From the NCBI RefSeq assembly GCF_027364955.1, contig NZ_DAHXOI010000007.1, positions 1-64,000 on the forward strand: 64,000 nucleotides of DNA. The letters run 5' to 3'. Below, in pieces: positions 45,688 to 55,482 of the stretch (the first letter of the stretch is position 1; each line of letters opens with the position of its first letter). Source of the DNA: Ferrimicrobium sp. GTDB taxonomy: Bacteria > Actinomycetota > Acidimicrobiia > Acidimicrobiales > Acidimicrobiaceae. Below the pieces are notes generated by a model. It worked only from the letters and a program-made list of their open reading frames with translations. It ran no database searches and was not told the DNA's origin. The position numbers and the translations under genes were made by a program.

Positions 45688-46605
45688 TTAGTGTGAATAC
45701 GAGGCCTCGACGGCGGCGAGAAAGGCCTGCTGGCTGATGATCCCTGAGGTTGGGGCCTTCACGGCTGGGAAGGCCGCTCCGTAGCGAGTCAGATCGACCT
45801 GCATCGAGATGGTGACAGGGATAGCGGCAGCTCCCTTCTGGATGACGGAGATATCGAGATGGACGAGCTCCTGTCGCAGCAGTCCGTTGGTGCCGATCCA
45901 GAACTTGATCATGAGTGGGCTATCGAAATTCAGTGTAGACAGCGCTTTGGCGAGGGCCTGTGCGTGAACGGTCGACTCCAAGGTGTGGAGGAAGTTGGCC
46001 CCGCTGATGTTAGCGGAGTACTCCGTGGTTGCGTGTCCGTTGACGGTGGCCGCTCCGACAGTAGTGATCTGAGTGTTCAGACGTCGCGCGATAGCTGCCA
46101 AAACTGAGGTTGGATTCGTGGATCCTGCCTGGCCAAGTGGATTAGTCAGCGCCGTCGATGGTCCTACGAGTGTCGACTGGATCCAGCGAGCACCGCTGAG
46201 CGTGGTGAGACCGAGCTCATCGCTTGGAATGCCTAAGTAGATGGTGTTGCCAATCACGCGCTCTGTCGTGGAGACGTTCTCGTGACTCGATGGGACAACG
46301 CCGTTGTTGGTGAGCTCGGCGTCGATACTGATGGGATTTGAGCCAGTCTGATAGACATAGCCGCTGGTGCGACTCTGCTGGGAGCCAGCTGTGGTCGTGA
46401 CGTTCTCGACCGTTGAGATTGCGAACGACCGTTCCTTCTGGGTGGTTCGATACGCCGTCAGCAGTGCACTGTGGGCTCCAAGGTGAACGCCTGGTGCTGA
46501 TGAGGAACTCGAGGCGCCACAGGCTGCAAGCAGGATGGCAGAGAGCGAGAGTGGAGCAACGACACGGACTCCATGGCGTATCTTTCGTTTTGTACCAGAT
46601 AACAT
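45688..46605 (-). CDS. LppX/LprG-like lipoprotein
   Basis: 305 aa. The N-terminus has basic residues (GTKRKIRHGVR), a hydrophobic core and the lipobox ILLAAC-G, then a Ser-rich linker. The rest alternates strands in the manner of the LppX/LprAFG fold: TYRTTQKERSFAISTVENV-like start, VIGNTIYLGIPS, ARWIQSTLVG, and LRQELVHLDISV near the end. Relatives in mycobacteria carry lipids across the envelope; a direct equivalence is only inferred. ATG 46605 is 5 bases after GAGGT. It is monocistronic. Confidence 0.75.
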   Translation of the reverse strand: MLSGTKRKIRHGVRVVAPLSLSAILLAACGASSSSSAPGVHLGAHSALLTAYRTTQKERSFAISTVENVTTTAGSQQSRTSGYVYQTGSNPISIDAELTNNGVVPSSHENVSTTERVIGNTIYLGIPSDELGLTTLSGARWIQSTLVGPSTALTNPLGQAGSTNPTSVLAAIARRLNTQITTVGAATVNGHATTEYSANISGANFLHTLESTVHAQALAKALSTLNFDSPLMIKFWIGTNGLLRQELVHLDISVIQKGAAAIPVTISMQVDLTRYGAAFPAVKAPTSGIISQQAFLAAVEASYSH

Positions 46606-47108
46606 AGCGTACCTCACGTCTAGACTACAATTCCTATACTAGCACGAGCGGCGAGTACCCCCAAGCTATGCGTCGCTTGAGCGTGATTGCAAGAAACATT
46701 TTGATTGAGTGTCCGGTGCAATGATGCACTTCAGGAGTGGTCTGGTCCTCTACAAGCATTTGCTTTGCAGCACTCGTGCCTTGCGTTCTCGGGTCAGCGT
46801 GAAATGATCCCAAGCGATACATTCGTCAACTGTGTGGTCAAACCAAAAAGGGGATCTCACAAGGGACAACCCCTGTCGCTGGGGGAGCGAGCCCACCTGG
46901 TCTCGTGGCCGGGACCTTGAATTGGGAATCGACAGAAAACGTGGCAAGCCTGTTGACGGTGCTATGGCGATCCAGTTTTGTGGGCCACGAGGGGATACTG
47001 CATGAAACGTTGCTCTGGTCGACGAGAGCTAACCTAGAGGTTGTGCGAGCGCGCTGGCGAGGATTGAGGGACACCCCGTGGTGATCGTAGCTGTACCTTG
47101 GCGAGACA
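46606..47108. other. 503-bp divergent intergenic region
   Basis: This must hold the promoters of the lipoprotein and the metallopeptidase. On the minus strand TATAGG lies about 30 bases before the lipoprotein start, without a clear -35. No gene is supported. Confidence 0.4.
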
Positions 47109-47837
47109 ATGCCAACTAGGCGGTTCAGTGTCACCGTCGAGGATGTTGAGGCAGAGGTGGTCCTGAAGGCGATCAAACACACACATATTCGTGTCAGCCC
47201 ACCTCACGGGACGGTGCGTGTCTCCGCACCACTCGGCACCACGGTAGGTGAGGTGCGTACTATCCTCTTGTCACGATTGGGTTGGATCCGCACGCACCAG
47301 GCCCGATTCGCAGCGTCGATAACCTTTACGGCTCCCCAGATGGAGACCGGTGAAGTGCATTATTGCTGGGGTCAACCGTATCCACTGCTCGTGCGGGAGG
47401 TCGCAAATCGTGCTGGGGCGGAGTTACGTGCTGGGCAGCTGGTGCTTGCAGTGCCAGCCGGCTCGTCCAAGGATGAGCGGGAGCGGCTGCTTGACCGGTG
47501 GTATCGACGACAACTGCAACGGGCAATACCCTCCGTTCTGGCACGCTGGGAGCCGGTGGTCGGGGTGCAGTCCTCGCAATGGGGAGTGCGCAAGATGCGA
47601 ACGCTTTGGGGATCCTGTAACATCAAAGCCGCACGGGTATGGTTCAATCTCGACCTGGCCAAGAAACACCCGGAGAGTCTTGACTACGTGGTTGTCCATG
47701 AGTTGACCCACCTCCTTGAGCCGAGTCATGGTTCTCGATTTGAGGAGTTGGTGTCGCGCGCAATGCCCGACTGGGAGGGGCGACACGAGCGGATCTCGCA
47801 ATCGATCTTTGATCCCGGCATCTGGGCCCGCCACTGA
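47109..47837 (+). CDS. YgjP-like metallopeptidase domain protein (DUF45/M48-type)
   Basis: 242 aa. The family phrase RKMRTLWGSCNIKAARVWFN stands at 161-180. Zinc-binding HELTH (197-201) is followed by the third ligand His208 in EPSHG. The N-terminal half is a beta-rich domain (HTHIRVSPPHGTVRVSAP). YgjP proteins are often next to type I restriction systems, but here no such genes are present. The proteolytic substrate is unknown. ATG 47109 has only a weak upstream Shine-Dalgarno (GGCGAG). It is monocistronic. Confidence 0.88.
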   Translation: MPTRRFSVTVEDVEAEVVLKAIKHTHIRVSPPHGTVRVSAPLGTTVGEVRTILLSRLGWIRTHQARFAASITFTAPQMETGEVHYCWGQPYPLLVREVANRAGAELRAGQLVLAVPAGSSKDERERLLDRWYRRQLQRAIPSVLARWEPVVGVQSSQWGVRKMRTLWGSCNIKAARVWFNLDLAKKHPESLDYVVVHELTHLLEPSHGSRFEELVSRAMPDWEGRHERISQSIFDPGIWARH

Positions 47838-48297
47838 TGAGGAATCCTCTCGCTAGCAGATGCTTACGTTTGCCCAATGGTATGCGTGGTGAGCCCAATG
47901 CTCCTTTGGTTTCCAAGTGCTCGAGGGTTTGATCGCGGCATTATCCATCGAGCCCAGAAAATTGCGTCCAGACGCAAGGTATGACAACTACTTACGGGAT
48001 GAGACAGTAGCCACAAGGAAGGAACCAGACTCGCTTTGAGTACTTTGAGTACTGTGCATCGCCGCATGATCCGTATCCTGTTTGTCCTTAGCTTTTGATG
48101 GGAGCTAGGGCGGGGTGGAAGGCTTCGTTGACTGAGCCTATTATCTGGTCGCCACATTTGTTCTATTCATCGATGATCCCCATGGACCGCCAACACTGGT
48201 GATTATGTGTGGAGGGTCGCAAGAGCAATACCTCCTGACGCCATTGTCGATCAGCCGCCGAAAGAGAGTGGATGATAGGGAGTCTAGGGTGAACGGC
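47838..48297. other. 460-bp gene-free interval
   Basis: It includes a short tandem repeat of TTTGAGTAC (48035-48052). No gene supported. Confidence 0.4.
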
Positions 48298-49170
48298 ATG
48301 CGGGTAGCGGTGGGCCAAGTCAGTCTGCAGGTGGGGGACCTTGAAGGCAATCGCGCGAGAAGCATCGATGCGGTCTTGGCCGCAGTCGCCGATGGTGCCG
48401 ATCTCGTTGTCCTTCCTGAGTTGAGCGACAGCGGCTACGTTTTTGGATCGTATGAGGAGGCGAGCTCGCTTGGGGCGCCCATCTTGGGTAACCCAACGCT
48501 GCAGCGGTGGGGCGAGTTGGCGAATCAGCACCGCATCACGATCGTTGGCGGCTTCGCGGAACTTGGAGAAGACGGAGCACTCTATAACTCGGCTGCGCTG
48601 ATCGCTCCAGATCAGAATCCTCTTACTTATCGGAAAATCCATCTCTGGGATGGGGAGAAGGAATTCTTTACACCAGGCGATGCTTTGAGCACCGTTACCG
48701 AGGTTAACGGCGTGCGGGTCGGTCTCGCGATCTGTTATGACCTTGAGTTTCCAGAGCTCGTACGGGCGCTTACGCTCATGGGCGTGGAGCTCCTGGTGGT
48801 GCCCACTAACTGGCCACTATCGCCAGTCCCTCAAGCGGAGCGGCCTGTGGAGTTTGTCAAGGCACAAGCCAGTGCGGCGACAAATGGCATCTGGATTGCC
48901 ATAGCGGATCGTTGTGGCAAGGAGCGAGGTGTCGACTGGGTCGGCTACTCCAGCCTCCTTGATCCAAGTGGTTATCCTGCCTTTGCGCCAATTCCCTTCG
49001 GAGTTGCCGGAGTAGCAGTAGGGGAGGTCGATCCTGCACGGGCCCGCAACAAGGTGATCTCATCGAAGAATCACCTCTTGGATGATCGTCGAAGCGATCT
49101 CTATCGGGTGCTCGCTCGGTCGGTGTCGACGGCGCAGGTTTGGGACGATGGTGATCCGCCTCCCTGGTAG
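48298..49170 (+). CDS. Carbon-nitrogen hydrolase (nitrilase superfamily amidase)
   Basis: 290 aa with the catalytic triad of the superfamily: Glu41 in LPELSDSGY, Lys113 in YRKIHLWDGEKEFF and Cys146 in AICYDLEFPE. RKIHLWDGEKEFFTPG and the CYDLEFPE sequence place it among the aliphatic amidase or omega-amidase/N-carbamoyl-amidase-like branches. It hydrolyses C-N bonds in amides or carbamoyl compounds; the substrate cannot be fixed. Start ATG 48298 (TAGGGTG upstream). An extension to 48199 is possible but adds unmatched residues. It stands alone. Confidence 0.88.
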   Translation: MRVAVGQVSLQVGDLEGNRARSIDAVLAAVADGADLVVLPELSDSGYVFGSYEEASSLGAPILGNPTLQRWGELANQHRITIVGGFAELGEDGALYNSAALIAPDQNPLTYRKIHLWDGEKEFFTPGDALSTVTEVNGVRVGLAICYDLEFPELVRALTLMGVELLVVPTNWPLSPVPQAERPVEFVKAQASAATNGIWIAIADRCGKERGVDWVGYSSLLDPSGYPAFAPIPFGVAGVAVGEVDPARARNKVISSKNHLLDDRRSDLYRVLARSVSTAQVWDDGDPPPW

Positions 49171-49720
49171 GAGCTACTGACGAGCTCGAAGCGTCCTTGG
49201 CGAACAATCTCAGATTGTGAGGGCAGCTTGCGTTTCGTTCTCGAATCTTCTCGCGTCGTGGAATGCTGCCGCTCGCGTCCTCGAGACGTCGATCGTGCTG
49301 AGGAGTACCGGGGGTTAGACGACCCGGTTGGCAAGTTCGGAGTGCGGGTGCATCTTGCAAACGAAAAGTGCTCAGCTAACCACGCCGCCAATTCGCTCGC
49401 CAACAATCCCCAACGGATTGGTGAGGCGCCTGCGGTCGTGTTCGCTCATTGCACTCTAGCGACGGTGAGTTGCCAGCTCGTCTTGGAACAGACCAGCGAT
49501 TTCGACCAGTTCAGGCTGAATGGTCGTTCATGGGCTTTGATAGGGCCATGTTCGTTTGGTCCATCGGTGGTGATCGATCGTGGTTACGATCTTTGCGGTG
49601 TTGTGAGAATCTGACGCCCTGAGCACCTTCTCGATGCCCGGCTGGTGTGGTTTGCACGAGGTAGCATGAGGCAAAGATATCGGTCGTCTTAGGGCGTCGA
49701 GGGTATGGGAGGTAGTTGGT
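49171..49720. other. 550-bp gene-free interval
   Basis: Frames of 100-128 codons exist on both strands but overlap each other and lack domain features. I treat them as chance. Confidence 0.4.
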
Positions 49721-50689
49721 TTGGCGGTTGTTGGTGCCACGCTCCTTTTCGTGCTCGCTCTCGCCGCGGCATTGGTAAGCGGCTCGAATGACGGTGCGAC
49801 CCTGGTGGCATTGAACACCAGGACCACGACGATTGCACCACTTCGGGCAGTGGTAGTTCTTTCTCTGTTTGTGGCGCTTACTCCGATGATCGTCGGGACT
49901 GCGGTCGCCTCAACGGTCGCGCATGGTCTGGTCGCCTTTGAAAAGACCGGTGGTGAGTTGGCCTTTCTTGTGGCGATTGTCTGTGCGTTGGGGATTGTCT
50001 ATCTGTTGAGCCATCACGGACTTCCCACGAGCGTTACCCTTGCGATCACGGGTTCCATCGTCGGAGCCGGCCTAGGTTTTGGATTGCCGGTGCACTGGGT
50101 AACGGTGGTGGCGGTCCTCCTGGCTGGCGTCGTTGCTCCGTTAACAGCGGCGGTCGTTGGTTACCTGGTGGCGACCCTCGAGCTGTGGCTGCGACCGCCT
50201 GAACTGTCACCACGCCTTCGAAAGGCAGGCGAGTGGGCCGGGTTTCTTGTGCAGTCGTTTGCCTATGGGTCGAATGATGCCGAGAAGCTTGTGGCGATTG
50301 TGGCGATCGCTTTAGGGCTGGCGGTACACGGCGTGCAGATCTCGATCCCTGGTCAACTAGCGATGGGGCTGCTCTTTGCCCCTGGCATTCTGCTCTCGGT
50401 GCGACAGATGGCGGCCCGGGTGTCCGAACGGATTATGCACGTGCGTTCAGATACCGCTATCGAGGTGACCGTTTGTGCGGCGGGGGTCGTCTTGGTCTCT
50501 TCGTTACTTGGTTATCCGATCTCATCCACCCAGGCGGCCACTGCCGCACTGGTGGGAGTGGGTGCTCGGACTGCTCCGCGGCAACTCCAGTGGGGACAGA
50601 TCGGTAGAATCGGTGTCGCTTGGCTCGTCACACTGCCGTTAGCGGTAGGGGTTGCGGCTGGCGTTGGCCTGATTGTGAGGTTGTTCTAG
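49721..50689 (+). CDS. Inorganic phosphate transporter, PiT family
   Basis: 322 aa, ~10 hydrophobic segments. It has the two PiT half-repeats: SGSNDGATLVAL (20-31) and FAYGSNDAEKLVAI, with the GxND core residues, plus YPISSTQAATAALVGVG, where other members usually carry a P-x-STTH-type motif. It carries phosphate in symport with cations. The start is TTG 49721, with GGGAGGTAG ~6 bases upstream. The stop shares one base with the start of the DUF47 gene. Confidence 0.9.
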   Translation: MAVVGATLLFVLALAAALVSGSNDGATLVALNTRTTTIAPLRAVVVLSLFVALTPMIVGTAVASTVAHGLVAFEKTGGELAFLVAIVCALGIVYLLSHHGLPTSVTLAITGSIVGAGLGFGLPVHWVTVVAVLLAGVVAPLTAAVVGYLVATLELWLRPPELSPRLRKAGEWAGFLVQSFAYGSNDAEKLVAIVAIALGLAVHGVQISIPGQLAMGLLFAPGILLSVRQMAARVSERIMHVRSDTAIEVTVCAAGVVLVSSLLGYPISSTQAATAALVGVGARTAPRQLQWGQIGRIGVAWLVTLPLAVGVAAGVGLIVRLF

Positions 50690-51354
50690 TGGGCCGCAAG
50701 CATTCTGAATCCCCATGGCAGCGATTGGTACATTTCTTTCAGAGCTTTGGGCCGAGGGCCTCGAAGGAGTTGGTAGAGAATCTGGTATCCCACCTCGATG
50801 CCGATGCGCGAGGGGTGGGTCTGGTGATCGCAATGCTCCATGGTGAGCTCGCTCATGATCCCTCGATAGCGAAGATGTCCCAGATCGAACATGATGGGGA
50901 CCAACTGCGCACCGAACTCGTCGATACGCTCGCCAAAACGCTCGTCACGCCGATCGATCGTGAGGATCTCTACCGCTTCTCTCGAGCGATCGATGATCTC
51001 TTGGATGAGTTGCGGGACTTTGTGAGGGAATGGTGGCTACTCCAGGGGGTCGACCCCCAACCCTTGCTTCACGTGTTGGGCGAGCTTGCGCTTGCCATCG
51101 ACAGCGCGAAGGTGGTGGTCGTCACGATTGGCGAGCCCAAAGCTGGGGGAGCTGCGCAACTAGTTGAGGCACTCCGATTGGCGAATCGCGTGCGTTGTAT
51201 TCATGAGGACGAGATTACTGCGCTGTTTCAGGGGGAGGTGACCATGGAACTTCTCCGAGAGCGTGAACTCCTTCACCGGCTCGATTCCATCGGCATGCAT
51301 CTCGTTCAGGGCCTCAACACCATCGCCGACAGCTTTGTCAAGCGAGGGGAGTGA
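50689..51354 (+). CDS. DUF47 (PhoU-like) protein, Pit accessory
   Basis: 221 aa, all-helical. LVSHLDADARGVGLVIAMLHGEL, KMSQIEHDGDQLRTELVDTLAKTLVTPIDREDLYRFSRAIDDLLDELRDF matches DUF47/PhoU_div; the E-x-x-x-D metal-coordinating pattern (EHDGD, DREDL, RAIDD) is visible. DUF47 proteins regulate or assist low-affinity Pit-type transporters, and the 1-base overlap with the PiT gene agrees. It starts at GTG 50689. Confidence 0.92.
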   Translation: MGRKHSESPWQRLVHFFQSFGPRASKELVENLVSHLDADARGVGLVIAMLHGELAHDPSIAKMSQIEHDGDQLRTELVDTLAKTLVTPIDREDLYRFSRAIDDLLDELRDFVREWWLLQGVDPQPLLHVLGELALAIDSAKVVVVTIGEPKAGGAAQLVEALRLANRVRCIHEDEITALFQGEVTMELLRERELLHRLDSIGMHLVQGLNTIADSFVKRGE

Positions 51355-51480
51355 CACTGTTTTCACTTGTGGGGCAGGGGGCTTTCATGTCTGCGGGTCG
51401 TCATAGTGGGTACAGGGATTGATGGTGTGGCATCGTCGTCTCTATCGTGGACGAACTCACGAGAGCATGCTTGCGGACCT

Positions 51481-51777
51481 CTAAGGGATTGGATTGCCCT
51501 TGAGTTCGACTTCGACAAAGACGGCGTCTTTGCCACTTTGGTTGATGACGTTGTGGGCGGTGCCCTTGGTGCCAGCGTAAGGGGTTCCGGCTTCTTGGTG
51601 CATGTCGTGGGTCTCACCGGTGGCATCTAGGACCCGGAAGGTGCCGCCGGTCACTGGAATGACGACATAGTCGAAGGCGTGTACATGGTCCCCCGTCTCC
51701 GCGCCATCGGCAAAACTCCAGGTCGTGGCGCGAGCGTGGGTATCATCAATATGTTGGGTTGCCTTGGCGGTAGTCAT
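51481..51777 (-). CDS. Cupin-domain protein (small)
   Basis: 98 aa. GDHVHAFDYVVIPVTGGTFRVLD is the first cupin motif and AGTKGTAHNVINQSGKDAVFVEVEL the second, with His residues in metal-binding positions. ATG 51777 has GAGGAGA 4-5 bases upstream; a longer frame from 51816 lacks a ribosome-binding site. Single-cupin proteins bind a metal and small molecules or act as enzymes. The function is unknown. It is convergent with the DUF47 gene. Confidence 0.85.
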   Translation of the reverse strand: MTTAKATQHIDDTHARATTWSFADGAETGDHVHAFDYVVIPVTGGTFRVLDATGETHDMHQEAGTPYAGTKGTAHNVINQSGKDAVFVEVELKGNPIP

Positions 51778-52075
51778 CGGGTCTCCTCGTTGTGTAGGTG
51801 AAGATGGTGCATTCACGCGAATATGGCATGCTCGGATACAAGCGACACGGCGCCAGCCCAGCTTCTTGTCGTTGTCTATTGTAGCTGCGGGTCGCGATGG
51901 GACTGGTGGGCGCGAAGGGGATGGTGTGGTCGATCCAGACCCGTTCTCACAGGCATGTCCGGGAAGTCGTTAGAGTGAGCCGGGGTGTTTGTCGCTGCTT
52001 CGCGTTCACGATGCGCTAGACGCGAAAGCAAGGGTGTTCGATTGACGAAAAGGTGTCTGTGAGGGCCGTGCGGCT
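51778..52075. other. 298-bp divergent intergenic region
   Basis: Holds the promoters of the cupin and the following MFS gene; no clear element seen. Confidence 0.4.
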
Positions 52076-53362
52076 GTGACCGAGGGAAACGGTGAAATCG
52101 TCGAGGATCGTCGCGGCTGGCGATTGGTTCTCGTTGGGACTCTTGTCTCGTCCATTGGAAGTGGTCTGACGCTTCCGTTTTTGGTCGTCTATCTTCACAG
52201 TATTCGACATATGAGCTTGCCGTTGGCCGGCCTGGTGGTGGCCGCCTCCGGGATCACCGGGCTCGCAACCGGCGCCATTGGTGGAAGTCTCGGTGACCGG
52301 CTAGGTGTAGGGCGTTTGCTCTCTGGCGGGTTGCTCATCTCCGGGGTGGCGACGGTTGCGCTCGCTGACGCCCGTACTCCCGTCTTTGCAGCGGTGGTTG
52401 TTGCCCTGATTGGAGTGGGAGAGTCGGTCATTTGGCCCACACTCAATGCGTTGGTGGCTAGTCAACTGGCGAGTCCAAACCGACCGCGCGCCTATGCGCT
52501 ACGGTTCGGGGTGCTCAACGGTGGTCTCGGGCTGGGGGCCCTGATCGCTGGTTCGGTCGTTTCACTTCATCGCCCGGTGAGCTTCGAGGTGATCTATGTA
52601 GTTGACGGACTGACCACGATCGCTTTTGCCCTCATTGTCGGGATTGGTTTGCGCCACCGTCCGGGTTTTCGGACTCACCCAGAGGTGAGTGATAAGCGAG
52701 CGATGACGGGAGAAGGCTATCGAGTCGTCCTGCGTGATCGGCGCTTTCTCGCTTGGCTCGTCGCATCAGCGCTCTTCGTTCTTTTTGGCTATGCAATGCT
52801 CGATGGTGGATGGGCAGCCTATGCAACCGTCATCGTCCATGCGAGCCCAAGGATCGTTGGTATAGGTTTTGCCGTCAATACGGGTGTTATTGTGGTGTCG
52901 CAGCTTGGAGTGGCTCATCTCACTCGTCGGTGGCGACGGAGCCGTATGCTCCTCGGGGTAGGTGTGCTCTGGTCGCTTGGCTGGCTCATGGCTGGTCTCG
53001 CCGATATTCATGGTCTCGCGCATCTCGAAGTCGATGTTTTGCTCGCACTCTCTCTTGGGATTTTCGGCCTGGGTGAGACGCTGTTGAGTCCAGTGGCCGG
53101 CGCCTTGCCCAATGATCTCGCTCCCGAACATCTGCGAGCGCGATATAACGCGCTTGGTTCGACGGTATGGTCTCTCGGTACGATTGCGGGACCTCCGATC
53201 GCTGGTTTGTTGCTCGCGAGTTCGTTTCCGCTGTCGTGGATAGGGCTCATCGTTATCGGTTCAGCCGCCGCCGGGTTCGTTGGACTCAACCTTGGGCGAC
53301 TGTTGCCGCCTGCAATCGATCGTCCACTTGCACCTGATCGGGATGGACAGGCTAACAACTGA
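52076..53362 (+). CDS. MFS transporter
   Basis: 428 aa, 12 hydrophobic segments. The TM2-TM3 loop GGSLGDRLGVGRLLSGG and the drug-exporter-like stretch GLGETLLSPVAGALPNDLAPEHLRARYNALG are the main marks. It starts at GTG 52076. It precedes the dehydratase-like gene by ~70 bases; a functional link is uncertain. Confidence 0.88.
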   Translation: MTEGNGEIVEDRRGWRLVLVGTLVSSIGSGLTLPFLVVYLHSIRHMSLPLAGLVVAASGITGLATGAIGGSLGDRLGVGRLLSGGLLISGVATVALADARTPVFAAVVVALIGVGESVIWPTLNALVASQLASPNRPRAYALRFGVLNGGLGLGALIAGSVVSLHRPVSFEVIYVVDGLTTIAFALIVGIGLRHRPGFRTHPEVSDKRAMTGEGYRVVLRDRRFLAWLVASALFVLFGYAMLDGGWAAYATVIVHASPRIVGIGFAVNTGVIVVSQLGVAHLTRRWRRSRMLLGVGVLWSLGWLMAGLADIHGLAHLEVDVLLALSLGIFGLGETLLSPVAGALPNDLAPEHLRARYNALGSTVWSLGTIAGPPIAGLLLASSFPLSWIGLIVIGSAAAGFVGLNLGRLLPPAIDRPLAPDRDGQANN

Positions 53363-53433
53363 GGGGTGTTGGTGAGTGATTGGTGCTCTTGGGCTGGCGG
53401 GCGACCGATGGTGCCGGTAACCTGATAACTATG

Positions 53434-54375
53434 ATGACACCTGATGATGTAGTAGTGGCTCGGCGCCGTATCAGCCCCTGGGTGCGTGAGACCCCGATTA
53501 TCAGGTGGGACGATCACCCAGCCCATCCACTGCTCAAGCTCGAGGCACTGCAGGTGACTGGTTCTTTTAAGGCACGGGGTGCCTTTAATCGCGTGCTCGC
53601 GGCCAGAGAGGCTGGAACGATCGGCGATGCGGGAGTGATTGGAGCATCGGGTGGTAACGCTGGCTTAGCACTGGCCTATGCTGCGCATCGTCTCGGGATC
53701 CCTGCGGAGATCGTCGTGCCAGAGACGTCAAGTCCGGTCAAGTTGGAGCGTCTACGAACCTTGGGCGCGACGGTGGTCGCCCGTGGCCAACGCTACGGCG
53801 ATGCCTATGATTGGGCGTTGGCTCGCCAGCGTGAGAGTGGTGCCCTCTTTGTCCATGCCTATGACCAGGTCGAGGTGGTGGCTGGACAGGGGACCGCGGG
53901 TCTTGAATTTCTTGACCAGGCTGGCTCCCTAGATGTCGTTGTCGTCGCAGCTGGGGGCGGTGGTCTGGTGGCTGGAGTGCGACTGGCGATGCCACACGAG
54001 ACGCGAGTTATTGCGGTTGAGCCGACACTAGCGCCAACGATCCGACAGGCGCTAGCTGCCGGCGGGCCGGTGGATGTCGAGGTCTCTGGGGTGGCGGCTG
54101 ACTCGCTCGGCGCTCGACGCTGTGGGGACCTCGCCTATGAGGTGATCTCATCGATGGGGGTAGAGTCCGTGCTCGTCGAGGAGGAGGAGATGGTGACAGC
54201 CAGGCAGCTCCTTTGGGACGAGTTTCGTTTGGTCGGGGAGTATGGTGGAGTCGCAGCGTTGGCTGCGCTGCTCGCAGACAAAGTCAAGACGAGTGGACAC
54301 GATCACATCGGTATCATCTTTTGCGGTGCGAATTCGGACCCCTCGGACCTCGTGAAACACGACGAGATCGGATAG
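53434..54375 (+). CDS. PLP-dependent threonine/serine dehydratase-like enzyme
   Basis: 313 aa, fold type II. The PLP-binding Lys46 is in VTGSFKARGAFNR. GASGGNAGLALAYAA is the substrate loop and VVAAGGGGLVAGV the phosphate-binding glycine loop. GVAADSLGARRCGDLAYEV and GEYGGVAALAALL are family marks too. There is no C-terminal ACT regulatory domain, so it resembles the short catabolic or racemase-like branch rather than biosynthetic IlvA. It would deaminate Thr or Ser to 2-oxo acids. ATG 53434 or ATG 53431 could be the start; no strong ribosome-binding site. Confidence 0.88.
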   Translation: MTPDDVVVARRRISPWVRETPIIRWDDHPAHPLLKLEALQVTGSFKARGAFNRVLAAREAGTIGDAGVIGASGGNAGLALAYAAHRLGIPAEIVVPETSSPVKLERLRTLGATVVARGQRYGDAYDWALARQRESGALFVHAYDQVEVVAGQGTAGLEFLDQAGSLDVVVVAAGGGGLVAGVRLAMPHETRVIAVEPTLAPTIRQALAAGGPVDVEVSGVAADSLGARRCGDLAYEVISSMGVESVLVEEEEMVTARQLLWDEFRLVGEYGGVAALAALLADKVKTSGHDHIGIIFCGANSDPSDLVKHDEIG

Positions 54376-54450
54376 GGGGACGGGCACGCTGCTCGAGGCT
54401 GTGTGGGTTAATCCAGTGGGGGTTAACCCATTGGGTTCAGCTCGGTGATG

Positions 54451-55362
54451 TCAGCTCAGCGCCGGGAACATCCCGGCTCGCGTCAGGAGACCAGGTACCG
54501 GGTTCGGTAGCTTCTGACTCAGCAGATCAACCACCTCAAAGAGGCGAGCAAAGTCGACACCGAGGTGATAGCCCGAACGTGACAACATATACGCGAGATC
54601 TTCGGTGGGAATGTTGCCGGTCGCATTGGGTGCAAACGGACATCCTCCGATACCTCCGAGGGATGCGTCGAGCACAGTAACGCCCTCTTCGACGGCGGCC
54701 ATGGCGTTGGCGAGTCCAGTGTTGCGGGTGTTGTGAAAGTGGCAGCGGAGTTGGATAGGACGCGATCCGATGATCTCTCGAACGCCCTGCATCCGTTCGT
54801 GTACGTCCCTTGGGACCGCGACACCGATGGTGTCGGCGATGGCAATCTCAAACGGCTCCAGATCGGCGACCTGATCGACGATGGCGTAGAGCTGTTGGGG
54901 GGTTACTTCGCCCTCGTAGGGACAGCCGAAGGCAGCGGAGACGGTGATGGAGGTGCGAAGCCCCACCTCTCTCGCTCGCCGGGTCACGTTGGCCGCCATG
55001 GCGAGGTTCTCCTCAACCGAGGCACCTTGATTCTTCTCCGAGAAGGTCTCGGTCACCACCACCACATAGTTGATCTCCTGTAGCGGGGTTGCGAGCGCAC
55101 GATCGAGGCCCCGTTCATTGAGGACGAGCCCAATGGCTCCGTCAAAGGCCGCAGGGCTGAGCCGTGCCAAGACCGCCTCCGCGTCGGCCATCTGGGGAAC
55201 TCTTGCGGGATTGACAAAGCTGGCAACCTCGATCCTTCGCAGACCGGCACCAAGACACCCCTCGATCAGCGCTATCTTCTCGTCGGTTGAGAAGGGTGTG
55301 GCTTCGTTTTGGAGTCCATCCCGCGGTGACACCTCAACGATCTCGATACTTGGCTGATCCAT
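54451..55362 (-). CDS. HMG-CoA lyase-like enzyme
   Basis: 303 aa TIM-barrel aldolase of the HMGL branch. IVEVSPRDGLQNE (Arg14, Asp15) is the acid/base and metal-binding start. RCHFHNTRNTGLANAMAA supplies the His-x-His ligands. The family signature SLGGIGGCPFAPNATGNIPTEDLAYML gives the catalytic Cys. It cleaves 3-hydroxy-3-methylglutaryl-CoA to acetyl-CoA and acetoacetate, or a related acyl-CoA. ATG 55362 has GAGAGGA at 6 bases; ATG 55368 is too close to it. It is divergent from the GntR gene with ~120 bases between starts, so the regulator probably controls both sides. Confidence 0.9.
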   Translation of the reverse strand: MDQPSIEIVEVSPRDGLQNEATPFSTDEKIALIEGCLGAGLRRIEVASFVNPARVPQMADAEAVLARLSPAAFDGAIGLVLNERGLDRALATPLQEINYVVVVTETFSEKNQGASVEENLAMAANVTRRAREVGLRTSITVSAAFGCPYEGEVTPQQLYAIVDQVADLEPFEIAIADTIGVAVPRDVHERMQGVREIIGSRPIQLRCHFHNTRNTGLANAMAAVEEGVTVLDASLGGIGGCPFAPNATGNIPTEDLAYMLSRSGYHLGVDFARLFEVVDLLSQKLPNPVPGLLTRAGMFPALS

Positions 55363-55453
55363 CGTCATTCCTCTCTCGATCGCTATCCCCTCTTACTCTA
55401 GGCGCTTCAAGGTTTTTTCCTCAATTCCAACCAAGGAGGCGTCGGCTGTGATA

Positions 55454-55463
55454 TTGTATGCAG
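55454..55463 (+). promoter_or_regulatory. Imperfect GntR/FCD operator half-site, TTGTATGCAG
   Basis: It resembles TTGTATACAA, a common operator core for FCD-type GntR regulators. It lies in the divergent promoter region, 64 bases before a second, perfect TGTATACA. Confidence 0.35.
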
Positions 55464-55482
55464 AAATGCGGTTAACAGGCAC

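Noticed and set aside
49101-49614. Overlapping frames of 101-128 codons after the nitrilase gene
   Set aside because: They conflict with each other, lack ribosome-binding sites and have low-quality composition.
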